A stretch of 64,000 nucleotides of DNA from Cristatella mucedo (Eukaryota; Bryozoa; Phylactolaemata; Cristatellidae): positions 1-64,000 of the forward strand of contig WPIO01000363.1 of the NCBI GenBank assembly GCA_009760855.2, written 5' to 3'. Below, one piece after another: positions 11,327-23,235 of this stretch (the first letter of the stretch is position 1; each line of letters opens with the position of its first letter). The notes under the pieces were generated by a model that was given only the letters and a program-made list of their open reading frames with translations, had not been told where the DNA came from and ran no database searches. A program made the position numbers and the translations under genes.

Positions 11327-11470
11327 CGACTTCATATCTTTCCAGCCATCAGGTGGTAGTTCCGTTAAGTCACATCCATTAGCATGCAGCTGTTTAAGTG
11401 CACGGAGATGGCATATAGATGGTGGAAGAGTGCTTAGGTTCTCATTCCCATCGATATTGAGCTCCACCAG
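11327..11470 (-). CDS. LRR gene, exon 3 of those recognised (two LRRs)
   Basis: This 144-bp, 48-residue exon reads LVELNIDGNENLSTLPPSIC, HLRALKQLHANGCDLTELPP and DGWKDMKS. It is two leucine-rich repeats with one extra proline codon (LPPDGW) relative to the 141-bp sister exons. The acceptor is TTTGCATCGTTCAG and the donor GTAAGATC, both phase 0. Its neighbours are 11.8 kb upstream (23236-23376) and 5.5 kb downstream (5715-5855) on the minus strand. The clean in-frame three-base difference fits selection on the reading frame. Confidence 0.87.
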
Positions 11471-11584
11471 CTGAACGATGCAAAACAAACCAGTAACAGT
11501 ACAATTTCATTCAAACCTCTCCGAAAATTCCACCAGTATGGACAGCAACCACAAAATAAAACAAGTAAGTGGCTGCTACAGCAC

Positions 11585-12115
11585 CACGTGTATCCTTTCC
11601 TAAAAGACCTAGGATGGCTGCCGGTTGATCAAAGGATACAGATCATAGTTCTTACACTGACCCACTGCCTGCTGTGGCTGGGCTCCTCTATAAGTAGCCC
11701 AACGGCTGCATCTGCTTCAGAATCCTCGTGCCCTCAGGTCCTGAAGGGACAATAAGTTCCGGTCCATTACTCTGCTTAAAGACTGTTGGCTACAGAAGCT
11801 TTTACTCTGCAGGTCCTACACTGTGGAACTCACTTCACGGATTCTTCTTCAACGATAACTACTCTCCTGTGGCCGACTATGGTTCATCCTTTCCAGCAGG
11901 CCTAAGCTGCTACTTCATGCTATTCACTGGTCAACTGCTGTCCTGATTCTGCAATGCTTCTCACATTCTCATTGTTACGTGAGTTGCAGTCTGTTAGCCA
12001 CTGAATGCGTACTAAGGCAGCTTATGCTGTTAGCGAACTATACACAGTTCTCCTGCCTATTACCCAGGTAGTCCTTGTGGCTCTGTTGAGTTACATGCGG
12101 AGATTCGTTACATCA
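11585..12115 (+). mobile_element. LINE-A 3' fragment, heavily decayed
   Basis: Plus-strand pieces of the C-terminal region are visible (LKDLGWLPVDQRIQ; then CLKTVGYRSFYSAGPTLWNS), followed by the LINE-A 3' UTR and a weak GCGGAGATTCGTTACAT end. It lies antisense in an intron of the LRR gene, with many stops. Confidence 0.75.
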
Positions 12116-12594
12116 GATTCTGCACATATTTCTGAATTTGGTAGTCAAACACGACTGAGACACAGTTTCAATGGCCTGACCCGATTTATAGGGCACTAAG
12201 TAACCGAAACCAGGACCGAGTCATAAAAAATTGTATTGCAAGTGGAATAATAAAAATGACGTAAATATAATAATAACTCATAAGATAACAGACGAGCTGT
12301 GGTGGAACACACGTTGAATAAGCTGGAAGCGTACGCCTTGTTGATGTGTCAGTTCCTGAGCTTTCCGAAAGTGCCATGTCTGTGGGCGTCAAAGGCCTCA
12401 ACAAAGGAAGCCAGTTTCAGTTTTGTAGCGAACAATCCCTGATTGTCTACTGAAAACAGCTGTTATAGCCATTAAAGATCTTTTAACGCTATATAAAAGA
12501 AGGCGATTTATAATCTTACCTTTATTATCGATATTATGAATTAGCTGGCAATCTAATTTACTTGTTTAGAAGTGTACCTTCACTAGACACATGT
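12116..12594 (-). other. LRR gene intron; nothing recognised
   Basis: No exon or repeat signature seen. Confidence 0.4.
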
Positions 12595-12845
12595 GTATCA
12601 AAGTAATAACTATTATACTCATACATTTTTGAAGCACTCTTTGAGAATGTAATTTGTTCCTGGGCCCTTTACATTTGCAAGAAAGGAAGTATGATCGAAT
12701 GATTACTAATAGCCTGCTCAATATCAACAAGCATAACATAGTTAGAGGGTATACACGCAGGGTCAGCATACCTGTATGGTTAGTAGCAGCAAACATTGTA
12801 CAAAGTGACAGCACACGTAAGCACGAACAGGAACAATCACATTAA
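12595..12845 (-). mobile_element. LINE-B 3' end fragment
   Basis: Reverse complement of the LINE-B 3' UTR and terminus: GGGCCCTTTACATTTGCAAG, AACATAGTTAGAGG and a GTCAGCAT block. It is a short truncated insertion, strongly diverged. Confidence 0.65.
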
Positions 12846-13174
12846 CCAACTAAACGATTTTAAAAATATGCGCGTTTTAGCATCATTATTAATTTCGTCA
12901 CGTCAGGAGATATGACACAAGCCGGAAGTTAATTACAAGCTGGGGGAAAATAAAAACTAAAGGCCAGGCATACAAATGCTTTGCGATTCCTAACCAGTGT
13001 AGGTACGTGATTCATTTCAGAAAAGCGGGTAGTGTGAAGTTTTGCTTGGTGGGAAGCAGATCTCTAGGTATGCTAGAGCTGAAGAATAAAGTGAACCTTA
13101 AAGTGAGTGAGAGGACTTTAAAGTGGATGCACAGCTTTATTAGGAGTAGGTGCAGGTCGGTATATAAAAAAATT

Positions 13175-14350
13175 AGGATACCAATAATAATTATACATTT
13201 GATAAAGCGAACTCATATAACTCAAAATTTGTCTAGGTGCTTTACAGTTGCTTTAAAGGAAGCACGATCGAACTGTTAGTGGTAGCATGCCAAATAAACA
13301 ACAAAAAGAACTTGTTTAGGTGTAAAATGCATGGAGTAAGCATGTAAGTATGCATGCATAATGTCAGCAAGCATAAGCAAATTAAAAATAAACAACAGAA
13401 ATGCACAAAATGCTGTTATTAATAGATACCTTTCTAGGTTCTTATTAAACGTGGTCAAGTAAGGAGATGTAGAGAAGCATTTCAGGAATGATTTCCAGGT
13501 TTTGGGAACATACGAAGTAAATGCAAGGTCTCCGAAAGATTTGAGGTTTGCACGACGTATAGGTAAACAGTTAGATTACGAAAGCTGGTGGTATGATGCT
13601 AAACCTGGTCGGGCAGCATAGCTGATGGTTAGGCAGGAGCCACAGAATGAAGGAACCTAATAGTGAGTGACAAAACCTCGAAGTTGATTCTTTACTTTAC
13701 TGAGAGATAGTGCAGGCCTCTAGAGGTGATGTGATGTGGCAACTCCGACACTCACGACAGACAATGCTAGCAGCAGAGTTTTGCACCAGCTGTAAGCACC
13801 AGATTGCAACGGCCGGAAGACCTACAAGCAGTGAGAGACAGAAGTCCAGATGGAACGTCAAAAATGCATGGATCAACTTAGATTGGTATCCTTGTTTAAA
13901 CAAGAACAAACATTATAGCAATGTTATGTAGCTGAACTTAGTCAGACTTGATTGTGGGTCTCATGTGGTCGTCTAACTGAAGGTCACTTTAAAAAGTCAC
14001 CCATAGATTACGTGCTGATTCAACAGGAGATGTGCTGGCAGAGCCAATTTTGAGCATCAGCCTTTCCAATTTCTGAATCACACTGGGTTCGCCCATAACT
14101 AGTAAGTTAGTTTTATCATCGTTTAGTTTTAGAAAATTAGCTGCAATCTGTATGTGGATATTATCAATTCATGCATCAAAAGAGTAAAGAGAATTCAATA
14201 TGATGGAGGACTGGAGGGATCAAAGTAAACTTTCAACCGAGTGCCATCGACACAGAATTGAAAGCCTAGATTGTGCTTGGAAACAACTTCGCCTAGAGAG
14301 AGTATAAGCCGTATAAAGAGCTGGACCATGCAGGGAACCTTGAGGTACCC
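13175..14350 (-). mobile_element. LINE-B copy, RT palm to 3' end, decayed
   Basis: On the minus strand: terminal TTTGATAAAGCG...TAGGTGCTTTACAGTTGC, the 3' UTR, the C-terminal region (SKLIHAFLTFHLDFC, QLVQNSAASIVCRECRSCHI) and, at 14180-14350, the RT (VPQGSLHGPALYTAYTLS and a remnant of the FADDTQL motif). Stops throughout. It is the first of three LINE-B pieces in the same orientation. Confidence 0.8.
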
Positions 14351-14868
14351 ATAGAAGTGGTGTGATGTGGCAAGAGGGACAATCACGACAGAAAAGCCTA
14401 GCAGTAGAGTTTTGCATGAACTGTAAGCGCCTGATTCCCGATGCTGGTAGACAAGGAAACATGTAAAAAAAAAGCTGACACATGATGTCACTAATGCAAG
14501 GACGATTTTAAATCTGGTATCCTGTTCTAAGTGCCCCCGAATTTTAGCAACGTTACATCGCTGAAAGTAAGCAGATTTGACAATGAAGCTGGGGGCCTGT
14601 CTAAGGAAAGGTCACTTTGAAACAGAATACCTAGATTGTGTATTTATTCAACAGGAGATATACTGGCACTGCTGAATTTGAGTGCTACGTTTTTCAAATT
14701 TCTGGCTCGAACTTAGTACGCCCATATTTAGTATTTTGCTTACGTCATCATTCAATTTTAGAAAGTCTGCTACCTGCCACGCTTGGATGTCCTTTGTTAA
14801 TTCAGCAATAGAGTTTAGAGAATTAAACTTGCTGAAGGGCTGGGAGTGATCAAGGCAAATAATAATCA
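14351..14868 (-). mobile_element. LINE-B fragment (RT end and C-terminal region, no 3' end)
   Basis: This reads FMQNSTARLFCRDCPSCHITPL at 14360-14480, then upstream ALTKDIQAWQVADFLKLNDDVSK and the start of the FNSLN motif. It joins the RT of the previous copy directly at 14350, so its own 3' end has been deleted or replaced. Confidence 0.7.
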
Positions 14869-15330
14869 TATTAATAATAATATACTTGATAAATCACCCT
14901 CAGAGAACTAAATCTATTTCCAGGTGCTTTAGATTTGCTGCAATGGAAACACTATTGAATGGTGAGACGAAGCAGATTTACAACAGTGTCATCCGCATAG
15001 AGATAAATGCCTGGATTGTGCTTGGGGCGTTTGTAGGAGCGAGATTGTTATCTTTTAAAGCAACCAAATAAGTGCTGAGCCCCAAAGAACCCTATACTTC
15101 AGCAGTTCGATGGTTTGCCTGATCTAAAAGGCATTCCGGTACTAACAAATAGAGAAACATAAAATTGAGCGACAAAGCCTTGAAGTTGATGCACTGCTTG
15201 ACTGAGGAGCCAGTACAGATTGGCTAAAAATGTGTTAATTGGCAACTCCATTGCTAATTCCATACAAGCCTAGTTGCTGATTTGTGTACTAACTGTAAAC
15301 ACTGGCCGGATGACCTGAGGGTTGGAATAA
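14869..15330 (-). mobile_element. LINE-B mosaic: 3' end fused to RT and C-terminal pieces
   Basis: (AAT)n with CTTGATAAATCACCCTCAGA marks a complete 3' end at about 14870-14965. The sequence then jumps to an RT segment (14966-15120; CATCCGCATAGAGATAAATG corresponds to the ADDTQ region) and to a C-terminal segment (15130-15330). The order is internally deleted or rearranged. Confidence 0.65.
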
Positions 15331-16594
15331 TAATGATAATCATCACCATCATTATAAAAAGAGAGTATGTGGGCCCGCTTCACTGATTCAAAGTAGATAT
15401 ACAATACTGGACATAAATTGACATTTCTACAATCTCTTTGTACTCTATGCTTCTTGTCGTCGTAGAATATGGATAGCGTTCGAGTGAAAAGCAAATGTTC
15501 CTCGTGAATGAACCTCGAGTTGGCTACGTTGAGTTGCCCATGTGCATAAACATCCTCCGCATAAAGACTCCAACGGGTTGGAATGTCGCGATTTAATAAT
15601 TTTCAATGGCAAAATATATGGCTACCGGAAATGTTCCTCTTGACCACTCAGGTGACAAGTCACTGTCCTTAGGGACAAGAACGATTCATCGGATACGGAC
15701 AACCTTGCCATCGAATTGGCTGCCAATTTTGGAGGCTTCTCTCACAGGACCGCAATGCACACTGTGAGCCTTGTGCCAACGCAGAGCCCTTCCACAGGTT
15801 TAGATTGCACGACAACATATTCAGCATACCAGGTTTGAGCTAGAGCTCATAAAGCCCGAGCTCGTGAGGCACTAGCACGGACGGGGTAAGAGTGTTAAAA
15901 TAGTCCGGAAGAACACCAATTTGTTTTCTAGAACCTATCCCACCCAACCACCATCAGCAACCTGTAATTGTTACCTGAAGTGCAGACATTAACACTAACC
16001 GGAACTATGTTGTCTGAGGCTCAGACGTGCTGAGCTCCGATTGGTTGGCTTCTATGCTCTCGCTCAGCAGCAGGAATGCTGTGGTCTGATTCGCTAGCCA
16101 AGGTCAAGGAAGGGCACCATCTGGCCATGTGACTGAATTTCTAGCTTTAATTAATAGGGATTCTAATAGTAGTAATACTTGCAAAAGAACCACCGAGAAA
16201 GAAGATAAAATAAATATAATAATTCATTCGAATAACGCCCTAAACTTACTTAACACCTGTCACGCAGATCAAATCTTTGTGGGCTTGTCATTGCCGTCAT
16301 TGGTTCCGCGCCCAGCCGACCTTCTGTCGGCCCAACGGGAACACTCCTCGCCGGCACGTGCCGCGTGCCTTGCTGTGCAATTTACTTTCTGCTTCTGCGT
16401 TGGCCTGCACGCACGCTATCCAATCTCTTCTCTCTCAACACCACGTGCTCTGGAGCAGCAAGCACAACGGCTTCTAGATCACATAGTACAGCCGTCGTCG
16501 ACAACACCACGACTCGCTTGCTGGGGCTTTGCTCTTAGTCTCACCTCCATCACTCGCCTGCGAGCCCCTACACCTTATCCACTGGGCTAAACTC
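15331..16594 (-). other. LRR gene intron; no supported feature
   Basis: A 153-codon open frame at 16129-16590 (plus) is rich in Ser, Arg, Ala and Leu and resembles no family I know; it lies in a locally GC-richer patch and is probably accidental. Otherwise nothing is seen. Confidence 0.35.
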
Positions 16595-16775
16595 TCTCAA
16601 CCTCAATCTCTTTCTAGGCACTTCCCGTTTTCTGCATAGGAAGCACTATCTAATTGCTTATGATAGCATGCTCAATGACAACGATCTTAACATTGTTAGC
16701 CCAGTCACACACAGGATCAACATGTAATATGGTAAGTGGTAGCCTGCAGTTAGAGAAGACCTAACCACACATTGC
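16595..16775 (-). mobile_element. LINE-B 3' end fragment
   Basis: Reverse complement of the terminus (CTCAATCTCTTTCTAGGCAC) and of the 3' UTR repeat of GCATG words. It abuts the LINE-A copy that starts at about 16778. Confidence 0.6.
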
Positions 16776-16777
16776 AT

Positions 16778-18622
16778 TTTCAGCTTTCTTTACTGAAAAA
16801 ATTGTGCACTTTCGTGCCTCTATTAAGCCCCTGCCGACTAAAGCAATCGTGGTTCAACAACCTGTGACCTTCCTTAAAAGGTTCTCCGATATTTCTGCAT
16901 GCGATGTGGCTACCTTAATAAGGTCCTATACCTTTATCTCTGTGGCCTTCACTAGAAGACCAACTTAGCCCTGCCATAACCGAGATTTTCAATGCTTCTC
17001 TGGGAAAAGGGGTCGTCCCCAAGTCCTTCAAATCAGCAATCATTAGACCTGTACTTAAAAAGCCTTGATTAGACAGACACAGAGGTCCTCACAAACTATC
17101 GCCCTGTTTCCCTTCTTCCTTTCTGGTCAAGGATTCTTGAAAAAATTGTTGCTAAGCAGCTGGTTAAACATATTGAAAACAATGGAATGTCTGAAACATT
17201 TCAATCAGGATTCAAAAGGCAGCACTACACTGAAACTGCTCTCCTCCGTGTTAACAATGACATTCTACATGGCAACGAAAACGAGAATGTCACTGCCCTA
17301 GTTCTGCTAGATCTGTCTGCTGCCTTCAACACCATCGATTACGAGATTCTGCTTGAAAGGTTGAGAATCAGTCTCGCAGACGAAGCACTGGCGTGATTTA
17401 AATCGTACTTGTCCGATCGTGTTCAATCCAAGTCATGTGGGGGTCAGGTCTCACACACGAGAAAGGTCACCTGTGCAGCCCCTCAAGGGTCTGTACTCGG
17501 TCCCTTGCTGTTCTCCATTTAAACACAACCCCTGGGAAAAGTGGTTAAGGCCCATGGAATGGGATATCACTTTTAAGCTGGCGATACTCAGTTGCATTTC
17601 TAATTCAAACGGTTGAAATATGCTGCAGCAACTGGCAAATTGAATGCTTGCACCTTGCTGATATTCGATCCTGGATGACAGAAAACTTCCTGAAATTAAA
17701 TGACGATAAAACCAAACTGCTGCTTATAAAAAGCCCAAAGCTTGTGGCTGGATTAAAAGGCTTTGCTGTTCTAATAAGTGATGCTATTGTGCGACCATCA
17801 CCACGTGCTCGAAATTTAGGTGTCGTTTTCGATAACTGTCTCAATTTTAAAAGCTTCATTCAGAAGACTGCATCCGCGGCAAGCCGTCACGTCTGATCCC
17901 TGTCCAAGATTAGGAGCTGTCTTCCACAGTGGCTTGCAAGAAATTTAACTGGCTCCTAGTTCTGCCTCGGCTTAGTTATTGCAATTCCCTATTGGCTGGG
18001 CTGCCAAAGAAAGTTATTAGGCCACTGCAGCTGACTATGAATATGGCTGCAAGGCTAGTCTTTAAGTCCCGGAAGTTTAAGCACTTGTCTGCTTTGCTAA
18101 AAGAGCTAAGATGGATGCCAGTTGACCAACGGATTAAGAGCAAGGTTCTTAAGCTGACCCACAACGGCCTGCCATGGTTTAGCTCCTTCGTACCGAACTG
18201 AACTGTGGCATCAGTTTCAGCCTGTTCACACCCTAAGATCTTGCGTGTACAATAAAATTAACTGTCCCATTCCTCCGCTTAAAGACCGTTGGCGAAAGAA
18301 GCTTTAGTTCTGCAGGTCCTAGACTGTTGATCTTGCTTCCACGATTCTTACGCAACGACAACTACTCTCCTACTGCCGACTACGGCTAATCCTTTCAGTG
18401 GTCCCAAGCTGCTACTTCCAAGCTACTCACTACCTCAACTGCTCTCCTGAATCTGTTACGCTTCCCACTTTCTGTTTGTTGCAAGAGACGAAACTAGTGA
18501 ATGCATACCGAGAGCTGCTTAGGCTGTGAGTGAGCTATGCAAAACTCACCTGTGTAACACCCACATGGTCTGTATGACTTTGTGGAGTTAGAGACGGAGA
18601 TACATTACATTACATTACGGAA
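16778..18622 (+). mobile_element. LINE-A, 1.8-kb copy with most of the RT domain, decayed
   Basis: In order on the plus strand: FFTEKIVHFRASIKPLPTKA; the RT start (SFKSAIIRPVLKKP); FQSGFKRQHYTETALL; motif A LVLLDLSAAFNTIDYE; AAPQGSVLGPLLFSI; motif C, where YADD is replaced by an AGDTQ reading; LKLNDDKTKLLLI; and the C-terminal ARNLGVVFDNCLNF, SLLAGLPKK, AARLVFKSRKF. It ends in GGAGATACATTACATTACAT. Several stops and frameshifts and the altered motif C make it inactive. It is antisense to the LRR gene. Confidence 0.9.
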
Positions 18623-18639
18623 CACAGACATTCTCTAAA

Positions 18640-19028
18640 TGCTTTGAAAATATATTCCTTTCAGCTTCTATGTAAATGTGGTCGACAGGGGATGTCGAAA
18701 TTTAGTTTTAGTCCTTAAGATCCAACCATCTAAATGCATAATCTTTAAAGAATTTGAGCTTTCAGGAGATATATGTAAACGGCTACGTTCCAAAAATCTG
18801 GTGACATGAGGCTTAGCATGTTAAAGGATTTGATCTGGCAAATAGGCTTAAGCCAAAGAAGAACAAGATATACAAGTAAGTGACCGGACTTGACTTCTTG
18901 TCAATGCAGATCAGCTAATATTAGTGTGTCCTTGCTATTGACATGCTCACGACAGACAAGCCTAGCTGCAAAGGTTTGCACTAGCTGTAACCACTTGATT
19001 GCAGAGGTCGGAAGATCACCAAGCATTA
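18640..19028 (-). mobile_element. LINE-B C-terminal fragment
   Basis: Reverse complement of the C-terminal coding region (AAATGTGGTCGACAGGGGAT, GCTCACGACAGACAAGCCTA, CACTAGCTGTAACCACTTGA). Truncated on both sides. Confidence 0.65.
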
Positions 19029-19029
19029 C

Positions 19030-19525
19030 CAGTAACAATAATAATATTAATAATAATAACTATGCATTTGTAATGTCGCCCCAGAGACCCCAGCCTCATT
19101 CTAGGCACTTCACATTTGCAGCAAAAGAAGCAAGGTCCAACTATAAGTTATAGCATGCACAATGCAAACAAGCATACCGTGATTAGAGGTTTCATGCAAA
19201 TGGTCAGGATGCTAATTTGGTTAGCTGAAACTTGCACAATGTCAGCACCCATAAGCATACCAATGGCAACCACAAGCTAATTGCTCAGTAAACAGATTCA
19301 CTTTTCTCCTATATAAATCTGGTCAAGTCAGAGGATCTAGAGATGCCAGTTAGGAGTGATTTCCATGCTTCGGCGCCATCCAAACTGAAGGCTCAGCTCT
19401 AATGGATTTAAGGTTCAACCGAGGCATTCCTTAACGATTAAATAAAGACGTACGAGAACTACTGTAGGTTGTACCAATCCATCCTAGTGCAGGCCAGGTC
19501 TAGCTTCTGTAAAAGCATCGTTTAA
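19030..19525 (-). mobile_element. LINE-B 3' end and UTR fragment
   Basis: It starts with the tail (AATAATATTAATAATAATAA) and TCTAGGCACTTCACATTTGC. The 3' UTR (GTCAGCACCCATAAGCATAC) and the distal C-terminal codons (GTCAAGTCAGAGGATCTAGA) follow. Decayed. Confidence 0.7.
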
Positions 19526-19529
19526 TCAC

Positions 19530-20512
19530 AGATGCTAAATCCAAAATGCTGAAATTAACGATTAACCGTCTCCTCACTCGCTCCCAGATTAGCTCCTTAT
19601 CTGATGACCCTTATGATGATCTAGCTGACCACTGCTCTCGATTCTCTGCCCAGAAGATAGACAAGATCAGGGAGCCAATCCCTGCGATGGCCTCATCCCC
19701 CTAAAAGACTTTCCCCCTCGATTCCCTGCTGTACCTGAATTTCTAAATTTAAGCAGGTCAGTACTGATCTCGTCCTGAAGTTAATATTCCAATCAGAGAA
19801 GGCAGCAAGTCCTTTGGACCATTTCCCACTGTCCTGCTCCTTCATTGCATTAATCTGACGCCACTATGCATAACTAACGTCATTAATATGTCACTAGCCT
19901 CAGGTCATGTACCAGCACCTTTAAAAAAGCTGTAGTCAGGCCACTTCTCAAGAAAGCGATACTAGACCAAGAGAACTTGAGCAACTACCGCCCGGTCGCC
20001 CTTCTACCATTCCTATCAAAGCAACGAGTCGTGGCTAAACTCCAGCTAAACTCCAGCTGCCCCACCAGGCCAAGCATCGCACCATTTGCTTTTCGGAATC
20101 CAACAGTCTACAAATAAATACCTTGTACAAACCTTTTGGAGACAGTGCATTTAGCTCGTATGCTCCCAAAGCCGGGAACTCACTCCGGATTTGAGTAACA
20201 ACATCCTCTGCCTTGATCACATTTGAAACTAAATAAAAGACACACCTATTTAGGGCCGCATTTAGTGATTCCCAGCGATTTGCCCTTCATATGCTTCTTA
20301 TGCTGACACTGGGCATGCTACCACTCACCACACTTGCATGCTGACCCTATTATTGTCACCCTTAACCATGTTATTCATGTTGTTTATCAAGCATGATATT
20401 ACTCACCATTCAGTTACGTTTTCCTTAGCAGCAAATTTAAAGTGCCTAGAGAGAGATTTAGTTCTCTGAAGGTACTTTATAAAGTGCATTATTGTTATTA
20501 TTATTATTATAA
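19530..20512 (+). mobile_element. LINE-B with internal deletion, complete 3' end
   Basis: On the plus strand: a linker before the RT (CSRFSAQKIDKIREPIPAM), the RT start ([20 protein letters not shown]) and then an abrupt jump near 20045 to the end of the C-terminal region ([18 protein letters not shown]). It ends with the hairpin AAAGTGCCTAGAGAGAG...TTCTCTGAAGG and (ATT)n. Most of the RT and C-terminal region is deleted. Confidence 0.75.
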
Positions 20513-20514
20513 AT

Positions 20515-21145
20515 TTGAAAAAGCCTTGCTCGAGAGTTTTGCCCCGTCTGTGAGCACCTAATTTCAGCAGCAGGTAGCTAAGCAAGCAGTGACCTACATC
20601 CTACATAAGTCGAGACGGGATGTAACAAATGCATGGACCAATTTTGATTGGGGATTTATTATTTCTGTCTAAGCAGACTCTCACCCCTCACTGTGGAGTT
20701 CACGGGTCCGTGTAATGATAGGCATCTTTGGAAGTGGACACCTAGATTTTGTGGACATTCAAAAGGAGATATGCTGGCAAAGCCAATAGCTAGCTTTAAC
20801 TTTTCAAATTTCCGAATCACACCCGGTTTTCCCATAACTAAAACATTCGTTTACCGTCATTTAATTTAAGAAAGTTTGCTAGAATCTGTGTGCGGATGTC
20901 ATCCATACATGCACCAAGGGAGCAGAGCTGCAAAAACTCGACGTGCTGGAGGGCTGGGAAGGATCAAAGCAAAGGTACACCAGTGAGTCCTCTTTACGGA
21001 TATGAAAGATCGTGGTTAACGACCACATTGACAAAAAAACAGCATAAACCGATCGTGTTTTATTTATAGCAAATTTAAGGCACCTACAAAGAGTTTGAGT
21101 ACTCTGCGGGAGCTTTATCAAGTTTGTTATTATTATTATAAACCG
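20515..21145. mobile_element. LINE-B insertion with inverted 5' part
   Basis: 20530-21055 is LINE-B on the minus strand (RT LVYLCFDPSQPSSTSSF, then the C-terminal region). 21060-21145 is the LINE-B 3' end on the plus strand (AGCAAATTTAAGGCACCTAC, then TTATTATTATTATA). The tail is on the right and the upstream part is inverted, as expected from twin priming. It sits at the tail of the previous LINE-B copy. Confidence 0.7.
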
Positions 21146-21480
21146 TGAAAAGAACAGAACCAACCACAGAACCTAAACTACGCTTTTCTTTAGCAGCTCT
21201 TGGTATAATCCTTGTCCATTCACTTCAATACTCTGATGTCTCCAATTGTGTAATACCTGAGACATTGCAGTTCACTAAAAGACATGCCCAAACGCGATGG
21301 AAGGGGCTCGAGAAGGACTTGTAGATTGACAGTTTCAAAAATTGCCAAATGGTCCATAAAAACAGAGATATAGTAAGTTACAAAAGTCAAGACCGGAGGT
21401 CATAAATGCTTTGGCGAATTTAGATCTGGTGTTAAGCCAGGAATTTAGTCACGTCTGTTGGCACACCCAGTAGACCAAAT
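21146..21480 (-). other. Possible LINE remnant, weak
   Basis: A short block near 21375-21410 (AGTTACAAAAGTCAAGACCG) resembles the LINE-B C-terminal region on the minus strand. The rest is not recognisable. Confidence 0.35.
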
Positions 21481-21819
21481 GAGATCTGCATAAGGTCATA
21501 CGAGCCCGAATGGGTAATAACAAGTCATAATAGCCTGCAGTGGTAGGTAAACTGTGGTTGGGTCAATGACACTGGATGTTAATTGAGCCATGCACATGAG
21601 CTTATGAGACAATGAGTCATCAAGTGCAAACTGTTGGCAGGGGAAAGACTGATTTCCTGCAAGCAGAATCAGAATAAAATCTGAGCCTGAGATAAAGGAG
21701 AACTGTTTGCCAAGGGGCGATAGAGTACTGTGACTATTGGATGCATGCTGTCCGACGGACTCAAAACAATCAATTCGAAATAAGAAAAAGCATAAAATAC
21801 TAGCTGATTCAACAGCGTT

Positions 21820-21965
21820 TTTTATAGTGATAGAAGAGCCTTTATGGCTGTGACCACAGCTTGAAGCTGCCATAAATGATCGCCCGCAGCAGGATTCGAA
21901 CCATAAGCCTCGGGACCGAGGTAGTGGAAAGCAACTGCTTTACCTAATGTGCCATCACGGCCTGC
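21820..21965 (-). repeat. SINE S1 (tRNA-like head), minus copy
   Basis: On the minus strand: an A-box-like GTGATGGCACATTAGGTAAA, the palindromic CTCGGTCCCGAGG block, a B box GGTTCGAATCC, then the S1 body (GGCGATCATTTATGGCAGCT, GGCTCTTCTATCACTATAAA, GCTGTTGAATCAGCT). The pol III promoter boxes fit tRNA origin. Confidence 0.8.
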
Positions 21966-22254
21966 CAGCATGATTTGAGGGACGGCAAACGGCTAAAAAT
22001 TGAAGGATGAGCTTGCGATAGCAGCAACTTCATCATCAGTTTGACTGGTCTAGGGGTATGAAAGCAGGAGGAGTCTGTTGGGTTTGTGTCGGTAAATTGG
22101 GAATTCTCGGTAAATTGGCCTTACCAAATGCCAACATGCCTGATTCGTTCTTATTAGGTTAGCCAATTATTAATAAAGGTTTATTACACATTGAGCAAAG
22201 ATTCCAAGGACAAGCCTTAAGATGGCCCGCCGGTGTCATGACATGCCTGAAGAC

Positions 22255-22480
22255 TACTAAGTTACGGAAATGCACAGCCTGGTAACAGGGAGGTCACTGA
22301 GGTTCAAGACAAAGCAAAGGTACAACTGAGTGTCATCTGCATGGAAGTGAAGCCTAGATTGTGAATGCCAATCACATTGGTGAGAGTAACAGTATATACT
22401 GGGAAGTGAAAAGGACAAACCACAGTGCCATGAGGTACTCCACACTTCAGTGATTTATTGGACTGTCTTTTTCAGTGCAT
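22255..22480 (-). mobile_element. LINE RT fragment with the catalytic motif C (LINE-B-like)
   Basis: The minus-strand reading HSQSRLHFHADDTQLYLCFV carries the reverse-transcriptase ADD motif in its usual CR1/L2 setting. Only about 75 codons are recognisable, and the flanks are decayed. A short LINE-B piece also lies at 22660-22745 (plus; ACCGACCTGCCCTGGCTAT) and another at 22960-23060 (minus). Confidence 0.75.
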
Positions 22481-23235
22481 ATCCAAATACTAGATAATCC
22501 AACTGAGATAGGACTTTAATCCTTCTAAATAAATTCATTCCTTATTGAATATGTGTCAGTACTTTTGTAACTCGCTGCATCTGGGTCTACTTGCCTATGC
22601 AATCCGGCACTAGCATATGGTTCAAATATGCAGCTGGTTAGGTTTTTGTGAGCATATAAGTTGTAGGATTGTAGAACTTATCACCGACCTGCCCTGGCTA
22701 TCTAACAACTTAGCGACGTAGCGACGTCAAAGCTTTGAGTGTGCTGTAGATATCTCTTGGTTTGACACTATCTAAGTCCATATGGCTTCGAGAAGTTAGA
22801 GACAGAGATGCGAGGCCTAAGCACTCACTTCAAAGTACATTTAATCCCAGATTATAAAAAAAAACATAGCAGAACTACTCCATAATCAAGCTTGAGATGG
22901 TCACACATGCTCCTCTGGCACAAAACCTTGAGCTTTTTTTTGAAAATATTTCATTTGAGTACGCCATTCTATATGCTTCTAAGCTTCTAATATCTTCTAA
23001 TAGCCGGTAGGCTAGCAAACAGTGAGTTACAAAAGTCAAGACAGGATGTCGCAAACCCAATACCTATGATTCAGTTACAGCGTTAGTTGAGTAGCCAGAT
23101 AGATATTAAGGCATCGGTGGCTGCTATGTGAATGTATTGTTACTATTAATATTATTATTAGGAGAACATTGCAACCCAGGGTAGCCTTTTATGGTCGATC
23201 GACGGCTTGCCTCTCTATATTGCTTCCAATCTTAC

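Noticed and set aside
16129-16590. 153-codon plus-strand frame as a gene
   Set aside because: Ser/Arg/Ala/Leu-rich composition, no domain, no splice or promoter context, and inside an intron of the LRR gene.
17187-17396. DLSAAFNTIDYE frames as host polymerase or telomerase genes
   Set aside because: The surrounding motifs (LNDDKTKLLLI, SLLAGLPKK, AARLVF) and the LINE-A tail identify CR1/L2-type retrotransposons; frames are interrupted by stops.
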